43,776 nucleotides of DNA from Bacteroidia bacterium (GTDB taxonomy: Bacteria > Bacteroidota > Bacteroidia > NS11-12g > UBA9320): contig JAOLBX010000012.1 of the NCBI GenBank assembly GCA_028339355.1, forward strand, positions 1 to 43,776, in the 5' to 3' direction. The first letter of the stretch is position 1. The number at the start of each line of letters is the position of its first letter. The translations under genes were made by a program, and so were the position numbers. The notes under the pieces were generated by a model that had not been told where the DNA came from, did not search any database, and saw only the letters and a program-made list of their open reading frames with translations. Shown in pieces: positions 15,744 through 22,513 of this stretch.

Positions 15744-16109
15744 ATGGTAAAGGATAAAGATAGAAAATGTAAAATATGTAAGAAAAGCTATCAAGGTAGA
15801 AAGAATAAGGTGTTCTGCTCGGTAGCTTGCAAAAACTACTACCACAAACATTTGAGGTACGCATCTTTTAAGGCCGCCATACGTATAAACGAGTATCTCA
15901 AGCGAAATCATGGTATACTCCTAGAGCAATTGGGCAAAAACAAAACTCAAGTGAAGATTTATAGAAATGTACTGGAGGATAAAAAATTCCGATTTAAGTA
16001 CCACACGCACACCGCCATCAATAGCAAAGGCAAAATATTTCACTATGTCTATGATCTGGCCTGGATGGAGTTTAGCGATGATGAGCTGCTCATCGTACGC
16101 AAGAGGTAG
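15744..16109 (+). CDS. Zinc-finger hypothetical protein (Bacteroidetes family)
   Basis: A protein of about 121 residues from the ATG at 15744. It opens with a treble-clef-like Cys4 finger, 'CKICKKSYQGRKNKVFCS' plus 'VACKNYYHKH', then a helical linker ('INEYLKRNHGILLEQLG') and a beta-rich end ('FHYVYDLAWMEFSDDELLIV'). Many Bacteroidetes genomes carry proteins with this plan, often near mobile DNA; none has a function I can name. It is divergent from the recombinase fragment. The longer frame from 15675 would put 23 residues over the promoter-like box and is less likely. Confidence 0.7.
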   Translation: MVKDKDRKCKICKKSYQGRKNKVFCSVACKNYYHKHLRYASFKAAIRINEYLKRNHGILLEQLGKNKTQVKIYRNVLEDKKFRFKYHTHTAINSKGKIFHYVYDLAWMEFSDDELLIVRKR

Positions 16110-16222
16110 TATTTTTTTGAGTGCTAGTGTCTTGCTCTTGTGATTTTCATTTATAAAAAAGGTAGTAAGAGGATTTTATCCTATAGTTGGTGTTCAGTAA
16201 ATATGGAGCAAAACTCCTAGCA

Positions 16223-17611
16223 CTACTTCACCACCAAACTCACTTGCTCATCACCGTTCTGATAGGGGAGCCAGGTGATGATAAACTGTAACATTTCGTC
16301 TGTGGTTCGCATTCCTGCTCCACCAAACTCGTAGCGTTCTTTTATCTCTTGTGGTGGACTGTATGGGTTGTTGGGATTCTTGGCAGTATTGTCAAACTCT
16401 GCTTCTACATATATAACGCTGCCGGCAGGTATTTTGAGCATAGTAGGATAGGTGTAGAAGTACTGCCATCTGAAATCCCATTTGGGTATGCTTATTAAAC
16501 GTATGGTGTCTAGTTTGGGCGAGAGTGCATAGGCCTTAAAACTTTTGCCTAGTAAGTGCATGTGCGGGTTTATAGTAAGCACACTTATGTCTTCTGGTAT
16601 TTGGAGGAAGGAGGTGTGCTTTGTTATTTCGTTTGGAGGTATTACTAGTGGAGGTATGATTTTGCTCGCTCCATTGGTGCCCAGCATTACCTCATTGATA
16701 GGCCGTGCAGGAGGTGTTTTGCTATAGAAAATATTAACTCTACTGCGGTCCCACTTGTCTTGCGGTATAGGTCCGAAATGGATATCATCAGCTATGAGTA
16801 TCGATTTTTGATTCATCGTAAATCCACCTATGCCTTCAGGATATATCTGTGCTTGTGCTCCTGGCAGGTAGTTTACGGCAGAGTTTATCTGCTGGGGTCT
16901 GCTGCCGTCATCGTTGGCCAGTTTTAGTGCTTCAAACTGTTTTATATATTCTGCTTTATCTACTTCCATATTTAGTATTCTAGTACCATCGGTTATGCTG
17001 GCTTTTTTATGAGTTTCATAGTTGAGCAATCTCCCATTCATATGATGCACGAGGTTATTCTCGTTGGGCAAAAACTCCATGGCAAGCACATATTTTTTGG
17101 TTGCTAATTCTATGGGAGCCGTGGCTATAAAAAACTTGTCTCTGCTGTTGCCTTGTATCAGTATACTATCAAACCATACGGTAGTGTCTGGAGTGCCGAT
17201 ATAGCTCTGCTCGGAGTAGGCAGGCAGTTTAGGCATGTGAGCAGGGTCGCCTTCTGGTGCTCCGCCTTTTATCCATTCCTTGATTTTCTGTTTGTCCTCC
17301 GTTGAGAGGTAGCGTTCGCCTATGAAGTGTGTGTAGTTTCTGTCTGCAGGCCATGGCGGCATGAGGCCACTTTGCGTCACATCGAGTATGGTGTTTTTTT
17401 TGCGGTTCACATTCCGAAAACTTGTTAGTGAAAATGGAGCTGCTCCTCCGCCACGGTGACATGGTGTACAGTTTTCGTGTATAATGGGTGCGATGTCTCG
17501 GGTGTATGTGAGGTCTGTGCTGGTACTGCATGAGGAGATAAATAGAGCTAGCCCTATTGTGAGTACTATGCCTTTTTTTACCGCCGAGTTATTTCGTCTT
17601 CTAGCACTCAT
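16223..17611 (-). CDS. Cytochrome c / type II copper (ascorbate-dependent) monooxygenase-like lipoprotein
   Basis: I chose the ATG at 17611 for a normal lipoprotein leader ending in 'GLALFISSC'; ATGs at 17635 and 17677 are alternatives. The N-terminal cytochrome c domain has the haem motif 'CTPCH' in 'IIHENCTPCHRGGGAAPF' and a 'SGLMPPWPAD' Met-ligand region. The rest resembles copper type II monooxygenases of the PHM/DBH group: 'NLVHHMNGRLLNYETH', 'INPHMHLLGKSFKAYALSP' (HxH) and 'GAGMRTTDEMLQF' (Met ligand region). About 463 residues, envelope-anchored. The substrate is unknown. A redoxin of a type often associated with such proteins lies 4.5 kb away at 21989. Confidence 0.8.
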   Translation of the reverse strand: MSARRRNNSAVKKGIVLTIGLALFISSCSTSTDLTYTRDIAPIIHENCTPCHRGGGAAPFSLTSFRNVNRKKNTILDVTQSGLMPPWPADRNYTHFIGERYLSTEDKQKIKEWIKGGAPEGDPAHMPKLPAYSEQSYIGTPDTTVWFDSILIQGNSRDKFFIATAPIELATKKYVLAMEFLPNENNLVHHMNGRLLNYETHKKASITDGTRILNMEVDKAEYIKQFEALKLANDDGSRPQQINSAVNYLPGAQAQIYPEGIGGFTMNQKSILIADDIHFGPIPQDKWDRSRVNIFYSKTPPARPINEVMLGTNGASKIIPPLVIPPNEITKHTSFLQIPEDISVLTINPHMHLLGKSFKAYALSPKLDTIRLISIPKWDFRWQYFYTYPTMLKIPAGSVIYVEAEFDNTAKNPNNPYSPPQEIKERYEFGGAGMRTTDEMLQFIITWLPYQNGDEQVSLVVK

Positions 17612-17807
17612 AGAGGTGCAGTGTTTACCCTTCATTATGACGAGTAATTCGTATGTTTTCTTGACCTTATAAGTCACCTCACAAAGTTAGTCATCTTTGC
17701 CAATATGCTTAGTGATGGCTATCGAGATTCATATGCCAATTTTTGATGTCTTGAGACGATTTTTATTGAATATTTTGTACAATGACATGTTAATTCGCTC
17801 GCAATAC

Positions 17808-17815
17808 TATTTTCG
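17808..17815 (+). promoter_or_regulatory. -7-like box (TATTTTCG) of the acyltransferase operon
   Basis: TATTTTCG ends nine bases before the ATG at 17824. The same octamer occurs at 40624-40631, and TACTTTCG at 41090-41097, each in front of a probable transcription start, suggesting an accepted variant of TAnnTTTG here. Confidence 0.4.
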
Positions 17816-17823
17816 CAAACTTT

Positions 17824-18639
17824 ATGAGCACAAAATTTATAGATGTAGAGAAAATAATAGCGGAAAAAAATCCAAAATTACTCAAGCGTCTACCTAAATT
17901 TTTATTGAATTACCTAAAGAAAATTCTGTGGCAGGATGAGGTGAACAGGATAATCGCAGATAACGAAGGAATGAGCGGGGTTCAGTTTTGTCGTAATGTG
18001 ATAAAAGAGTTTAATATAACTGCGACCATAGAAGGCATAGAGAATGCACCCAAAACCGGAGGTGTGACTTTTGCGTCTACCCATCCTCTTGGTGGTATGG
18101 ATGCATTGGCATTTATAGACCAATTCTCACACTACCGCAGTGATATTAAGTTTATAGCCAACGATGTCTTGCTGAATTTGAAACCCATGGAAGATATCTT
18201 TGTAGGGGTAAACAAGCTAGGGAGCACTGCCGTGCCATCGCTCAAAAATATAGACGAAGTATTGGGCAATGATGAGTCGGTTGTTATTTTTCCGGCAGGA
18301 TTGGTTAGTAGACGCAAAAAAGGGATTGTAAAGGATTTGGAATGGAAAAAAACTTTTGTGACCAGAGCCAGGAAACATAATGTACCTATAGTGCCAGTGT
18401 ATATAGAAGGAAAACTGAGTAACTTTTTTTATAATCTAAGTAACCTACGAGAGAAACTCGGTATCCAAGCCAATATTGAAATGCTTTATTTGGTAAATGA
18501 GCTTTTTAAACAAAAAAATACAACGATAAAAATTATCTTTGGCAAGGCCATAGACCCGAGTACGCTAGATCAAAGTGTACACCGTGATAGAGCTTGGGCA
18601 CAGGAGATAAAAGAAATGACCTATAACCTGAAAGGATAG
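17824..18639 (+). CDS. 1-acylglycerol-3-phosphate-type O-acyltransferase (GlsA-like)
   Basis: A 271-residue PlsC-superfamily acyltransferase. The catalytic His-Asp motif is 'STHPLGGMDALAF' (H87, D93), the spacing of the 'NHPLGG-D' subfamily. The third block, 'VVIFPAGLVSRRKKG', corresponds to the FPEG motif. It is coupled by a one-base TAGTG overlap to an N-acyltransferase gene. In Bacteroides the same pair (GlsB then GlsA) makes glycine lipids: N-acylation of glycine followed by O-acylation of the 3-hydroxy fatty acid. A role in glycine, ornithine or serine lipid synthesis at the inner membrane is inferred from this pairing. Confidence 0.85.
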   Translation: MSTKFIDVEKIIAEKNPKLLKRLPKFLLNYLKKILWQDEVNRIIADNEGMSGVQFCRNVIKEFNITATIEGIENAPKTGGVTFASTHPLGGMDALAFIDQFSHYRSDIKFIANDVLLNLKPMEDIFVGVNKLGSTAVPSLKNIDEVLGNDESVVIFPAGLVSRRKKGIVKDLEWKKTFVTRARKHNVPIVPVYIEGKLSNFFYNLSNLREKLGIQANIEMLYLVNELFKQKNTTIKIIFGKAIDPSTLDQSVHRDRAWAQEIKEMTYNLKG

Positions 18640-19571
18640 TGAGTATAAACTTGGAGTACATAGCACCACCAGTGCCTTTGGAGGTTATCCAAAGTGAACT
18701 TACACAAGAACGTTTTGTTCGTATTACCAATAAGGGGAACAATGAGATTTATATCGTAAATCATCATAACAGTCCCAATGTAATGCGTGAGATAGGAAGA
18801 CTCCGTGAGCTTACATTTGCCTCTGCAGGTGGTGGCACTGGAGAGCCATTGGATATAGATGAGTTTGATACAGCAGAAAATTGCTATGAGCAGCTTATAG
18901 TATGGGCTCCAGAAGCTCAAGAAATAATAGGAGGGTATCGATTTATAGATTGTGCTAAGGTTGTAGATACCAATCCGGTAGCATTATCCACTAGACATTA
19001 TTTTACTTTTTCAGAAAACTTTAAGCTAAACTATCTTGCTACTACCGTAGAGCTAGGTAGAAGCTGGGTGCAGCCCAATTTTCAACCTAGGGCAGGTTCT
19101 CGTAGAGGAATATTTGCCTTGGATAATTTGTGGGATGGCCTAGGTGCTATCGTGGTAGATACTCCGCATATCCAATACTACAGCGGCAAGGTGACTATGT
19201 ATACTAGCTATAATACTGAGGCAAGAGACGCTTTGATGTATTTTATGGAATATTTCTTTCCGGATGCGGATGAATTGATTCGACCTATCCATTCTCAGGG
19301 GATAACCACAGATATAGAAGATTTTAAGAAATCGATAGAAGGACTTACCTACAAAGAAGCACACAAGTTGCTCAATGGTTTTGTACGCGAACGTGGGGAG
19401 AATATACCACCACTCATCAATAGCTATATGAGTCTGTCACCTACCATGAAATCATTTGGCACAGCTATGAATCCAGATTTTGGAGGTGTAGAGGAGACGA
19501 TGATATTGGTAAAAATAGACGACATCTACGAGGAGAAAAAGGCCAGGCATGTAGATACTTACAAAAAGTGA
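18639..19571 (+). CDS. GNAT-type N-acyltransferase (GlsB/OlsB-like, hemolysin family)
   Basis: A 310-residue protein starting at a GTG that shares its first base with the preceding stop (TAGTG). It has the acyl-ACP-dependent N-acyltransferase pattern: 'MREIGRLRELTFASAGGGTG', 'DEFDTAENCYEQLIVW', 'IIGGYRFIDC', 'TVELGRSWVQPNFQP' and 'FGGVEETMILVKIDDIY'. This matches the OlsB/GlsB 'putative hemolysin' group that transfers a 3-hydroxyacyl chain to an amino acid. With the O-acyltransferase just upstream it forms a two-gene amino-acid-lipid operon. In Bacteroides the N-acyltransferase gene comes from the same two-gene locus. Confidence 0.85.
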   Translation: MSINLEYIAPPVPLEVIQSELTQERFVRITNKGNNEIYIVNHHNSPNVMREIGRLRELTFASAGGGTGEPLDIDEFDTAENCYEQLIVWAPEAQEIIGGYRFIDCAKVVDTNPVALSTRHYFTFSENFKLNYLATTVELGRSWVQPNFQPRAGSRRGIFALDNLWDGLGAIVVDTPHIQYYSGKVTMYTSYNTEARDALMYFMEYFFPDADELIRPIHSQGITTDIEDFKKSIEGLTYKEAHKLLNGFVRERGENIPPLINSYMSLSPTMKSFGTAMNPDFGGVEETMILVKIDDIYEEKKARHVDTYKK

Positions 19572-19740
19572 ATAGTTAGCCGTGACTGGTAATTAGTTGC
19601 GTAGAGATAATTAAAAATACCAGCATACTTCTTTCCACTTTTATCCATTAAATAATTCCTTTCATAGTAATCTGATAAGTGGATGTACTAACCCCTTCGA
19701 TAACGTAGTTTAATCTCTTAAACTAATAAACCGAATATTC

Positions 19741-20435
19741 ATGATTGCACAACTCAGAAAATCCCATCGCCTCAATGAGACCGTCTTACTCTTTTTCTTT
19801 AGCACGCTATGCCTAGTATTATCCGTATATAGAGTGATGGTATCTGCTACACCTATGTTTTTATTTCTCAATTGGAACTTGTTTTTGGCATTCATTCCCT
19901 GGTGCCTTAGCAGTGTTCTTATTGTATACCCACAGTTACAACAAAAAAACTTCCCGTGTTTGCCTTGCTGGGTACTTGGTTGCTCTTTTTTCCCAATGCA
20001 CCGTATATACTTACAGACCTTTTTCATCTGAAACAAGTAGTGTCCATGCCAATGTGGTTTGACCTGCTACTTATACTCTCGTTTGCCTGGGTGGTGCTTT
20101 TGTTTGGGTTTATGAGTCTGTGGGACATCGAGCGTATCTTGGCCAACTACTGGGAAGAGTCGCGACTTCGCAAACTGGTAGATGCCAAAAAGATAATTCC
20201 AATAGTATCGTCTGTATTGCTTTTTGCGGGCAGTTTTGGAATATATCTGGGCAGATACCTCAGATGGAATAGCTGGGACGTACTGCAAGAGCCATTTGCA
20301 CTCATATACGATATAGGAGACCGATTTATCAATCCGTTTTCTCATCCTCGTACTTGGGGCGTTACACTGCTCATGGGTTTGTTTCTCAATCTGGTTTATT
20401 GGTCTCGTAGACTCATAAAATACAGAAAACATTAA
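19741..20435 (+). pseudogene. DUF1361 membrane protein, split by a -1 frameshift at A7
   Basis: Two overlapping frames together encode one DUF1361 protein of about 231 residues. The 5' frame (19741-20031) gives the first helices ('LFFFSTLCLVLSVYRVMV', 'FLAFIPWCLSSVLIVY'). The 3' frame carries the DUF1361 core ('LLFFPNAPYILTDLFHL', 'WFDLLLILSFAWVVLLFGFM', 'YLRWNSWDVLQEP'). The join must be a -1 step near 19943-19950, where the 5' frame reads CAA AAA AAC, an in-frame A_AAA_AAC slippery heptamer. One missing A in the run (sequencing error or mutation), a decaying gene, or programmed frameshifting would all produce this. Without the shift the product is 96 residues and loses the conserved core. 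Confidence 0.75.
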
Positions 20436-20445
20436 CTTTGGAAGT

Positions 20446-21009
20446 ATGAATGATTACCTTAATAGTGCAGTGCAGCAGTTTCAGTATTACAAGATGCTGG
20501 GAGACAAAACAATGGCCCAGTTGAGTGACGATGAGTTGTCTTGGCAATACAATGAAGCTAGCAATAGTATGGCCATTATGGTGAAACACCTTTGGGGAAA
20601 TATGATGAGCAGGTGGACCAATTTTTTGACAGAAGATGGAGAGAAAAAATGGCGAAAACGGGACGAAGAATTTGAGGCTGATATAAAGAATCGTGTGGAG
20701 CTTACAGCTAAATGGGAAGAAGGTTGGACGTGTCTTTTTGATGCTTTGGGTTCTGTATCTGAAGATAATTTTGACACCACAATTTATATCAGAAATCAAG
20801 GGCATAGTATATCTGAAGCAGTGAATAGACAGATGATGCACTATGCCTATCACGTAGGTCAGATGGTATACTTGGGTAGAATGATAAAGGGAGATGACTG
20901 GCAGAGTCTATCCATACCCAAAGGAGCAAGTAAGGCATACAAAGCGGATAAATTTACACAAGAGAAGAGCAAAAAGCATTTTACAGAGGAGTATTTGGAC
21001 AAGGGTTAG
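20446..21009 (+). CDS. DinB-like / DUF1572 protein
   Basis: A 187-residue four-helix-bundle protein of the DinB/DUF1572 type. Likely metal-binding histidines sit in 'IMVKHLWGNMMSRW' and 'MMHYAYHVGQMVYLGRM', the classic HxxxHxGQ element. Length and the 'WTNFLTEDGEKKWRKRDEEF' region match DUF1572 members of Bacteroidetes and Bacillus. Such proteins are cytosolic, often bacillithiol- or glutathione-S-transferase-like; this one's activity is unknown. It starts 10 bases after the DUF1361 gene, so the two are probably co-transcribed. Confidence 0.85.
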   Translation: MNDYLNSAVQQFQYYKMLGDKTMAQLSDDELSWQYNEASNSMAIMVKHLWGNMMSRWTNFLTEDGEKKWRKRDEEFEADIKNRVELTAKWEEGWTCLFDALGSVSEDNFDTTIYIRNQGHSISEAVNRQMMHYAYHVGQMVYLGRMIKGDDWQSLSIPKGASKAYKADKFTQEKSKKHFTEEYLDKG

Positions 21010-21015
21010 TTGTTA

Positions 21016-21435
21016 ATGGATATTTCAGGTGATTGGGCAGGAGTTCTTACCTATGGAAAAGGGTACGATCAATTTACAGGCGAAAAGTTATGGTTTGAAA
21101 TGAAAGTGGAACAAGAATCGGATAGATTCACTGGAATAGCTAATGATATTAGGGGTTTTGTTACTAATGAGTCTCCGGCGAGTATTGAAGGAATAATTTC
21201 TAACGGAGAAATAAAGTTTTTTAAAACGTACGAAAAGGAAGCCATATTTAATGAATTTTGGGAATCAGAATACGCAGACAATCCCAGCTTGCCCATCGAG
21301 GATATTGGGAGTTATGATGAGGAGAAGGATAAGTTTTTTGGCAAGTGGAGAATTTCACAAAACTTCAAAATATTATTTATTATTCCTTGGAAAGTTATTT
21401 CAGAGGGGACTTGGTCTACGAAACGAATTATATAG
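21016..21435 (+). CDS. Hypothetical small beta-rich protein
   Basis: 139 residues from the ATG at 21016; a TTG at 21010 would add two residues. Short Gly-separated strands ('MDISGDWAGVLTYG', 'LWFEMKVEQESDRFTGIAND', 'ASIEGIISNGEIKFFKTY', 'KFFGKWRISQ', 'VISEGTWSTKRI') suggest a small lipocalin- or avidin-like beta barrel. It has no signal peptide and the family is not recognised. It follows the DinB-like gene by a few bases and is probably in the same transcript. Confidence 0.65.
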   Translation: MDISGDWAGVLTYGKGYDQFTGEKLWFEMKVEQESDRFTGIANDIRGFVTNESPASIEGIISNGEIKFFKTYEKEAIFNEFWESEYADNPSLPIEDIGSYDEEKDKFFGKWRISQNFKILFIIPWKVISEGTWSTKRII

Positions 21436-21480
21436 GTTTTTAATTTTCCCCTATATTCGAAAATCATAAATAACTTAAAA

Positions 21481-21966
21481 ATGAAAAACATAGCAATTTT
21501 AATCCTACTTATAATCGGTTTCTCACTAGTAGGAACAGGGTGTAAAGATCGTGGCCCTCTTAAAGATTTAATTGAATTAATGAAGAATAGGGATTCTGGT
21601 GATGATAAGGATGACGATAAAGATGATGAAAAACGTTTTGATTGTCCTGATTTAAAGCTCAATTTCAAAGATACTTGCAAGACTAGAGATGGGAAAGTTG
21701 GCTATGTGAACAAAGATTGCGATTGTATCACCAAAGATACAGAGGTTGATTATGATTGTCCTCGTGTGAAAGCCAACTTAGGAGACGCTTGTAAGACGGA
21801 TGACGGTAAAGTTGGAAAAATCAGCAGAGACTGCAAGTGTGTAACGAATACTACGGATAATGTTTATGATTGTCCAAACCTGAAAGCAAATGTGGGAGAC
21901 CCATGCAAATCTGCTGCAGGTACTAGAGGTACAATAAACGAAGACTGCGAATGTGCAGGAAGATAA
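21481..21966 (+). CDS. Cys-rich triple-repeat lipoprotein
   Basis: A 161-residue lipoprotein (lipobox 'LVGTGC') with an acidic linker ('DSGDDKDDDKDDEKRFDC') and three tandem repeats of about 38 residues. Each has the pattern D-C-P-x(2)-K-x-N-x-(G/K)-D-x-C-K and ends with D-C-x-C: the repeats start at 'DCPDLKLN', 'DCPRVKAN' and 'DCPNLKAN'. Every repeat has four cysteines, so two disulfides each are likely. Similar 'DCP-LxANIGDxC' modules occur in secreted Bacteroidetes proteins. A strong terminator follows. The role is unknown; an outer-surface protein is likely. Confidence 0.8.
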   Translation: MKNIAILILLIIGFSLVGTGCKDRGPLKDLIELMKNRDSGDDKDDDKDDEKRFDCPDLKLNFKDTCKTRDGKVGYVNKDCDCITKDTEVDYDCPRVKANLGDACKTDDGKVGKISRDCKCVTNTTDNVYDCPNLKANVGDPCKSAAGTRGTINEDCECAGR

Positions 21967-21988
21967 AGTTCTGCTTTATTTTAAAATA

Positions 21989-22513
21989 TTAGTACTCCAA
22001 AACACAGCCTATTGGCTGTGTTTTTTTTATGGGTGGTGTTTTGTCAGAAACTATCGCCTGTATTGCATCATTTAGGTATAGTTTATCCCACGTTTGTTTG
22101 TAGCTGCCTAGGTCGATAATACGATCATCCATCATACCTTGGTAGAGTATGTTTGCTGAGCTGTCGAGCAAGAAAAACTCAGGAGTGACACTGGCACCTA
22201 GCTGCCCCGCTACCTCGTAGTAGTAATCTCTAAATATACGAGGCATTAGTTTGGTTTCTGTAGCGTACATATTGAGTTCCATCGGCTCGTAGTGCGTGCC
22301 GCTATACACTGCCAAAAACTGAATGTCTGGATAACGTTCGGATAATTCACTAAACGGTGTAGAGAGTGTTTTGCAGAGCGGGCAGTCCGGTGCTATAAAC
22401 ATAGCCACTGTGTATTTTTTTGCTTTCAGCAGCTTCGCAAAATTTTGGTTTATAGGTTTATTGCCACAGCCCAATAGCATTAGGCTGAGTAGTACTAAGC
22501 TAAGCTTTTTCAT
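21989..22513 (-). CDS. Thioredoxin-like (redoxin) lipoprotein with C-terminal GCxL motif
   Basis: 174 residues with lipobox 'LMLLGC' and a thioredoxin fold: active site 'APDCPLCKT' (CxxC), cis-Pro region 'VTPEFFLLD' and a C-terminal third cysteine in 'TQPIGCVLEY'. Redoxins ending in GCxI/L-type tails often lie beside cytochrome c/copper-monooxygenase proteins in Bacteroidetes and Planctomycetes, so a functional link to the 16223-17611 lipoprotein is plausible. It overlaps the histidine-kinase gene by 14 bases. The last 12 codons contain the terminator of the convergent lipoprotein gene. Confidence 0.85.
   Translation of the reverse strand: MKKLSLVLLSLMLLGCGNKPINQNFAKLLKAKKYTVAMFIAPDCPLCKTLSTPFSELSERYPDIQFLAVYSGTHYEPMELNMYATETKLMPRIFRDYYYEVAGQLGASVTPEFFLLDSSANILYQGMMDDRIIDLGSYKQTWDKLYLNDAIQAIVSDKTPPIKKTQPIGCVLEY
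22002..22028 (+). terminator. Rho-independent terminator embedded in the redoxin coding 3' end
   Basis: Stem ACACAGCC/GGCTGTGT with loop TATT and eight T residues. It terminates the plus-strand lipoprotein gene yet lies inside the convergent redoxin's coding region (codons for 'KKTQPIGC'). On the minus strand the run of T is only four, so it should act mainly in the plus direction. Confidence 0.85.

Noticed and set aside
15646-15864. Upstream extension of the recombinase fragment frame
   Set aside because: The extra 73 residues are not integrase-like and overlap the zinc-finger gene on the other strand; the conserved part starts at the ATG at 15645.
17697-17897. Plus-strand 66-codon frame overlapping the start of the GlsA-like gene
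   Set aside because: Low-complexity shadow of the leader and 5' end of the acyltransferase gene, with no start context.
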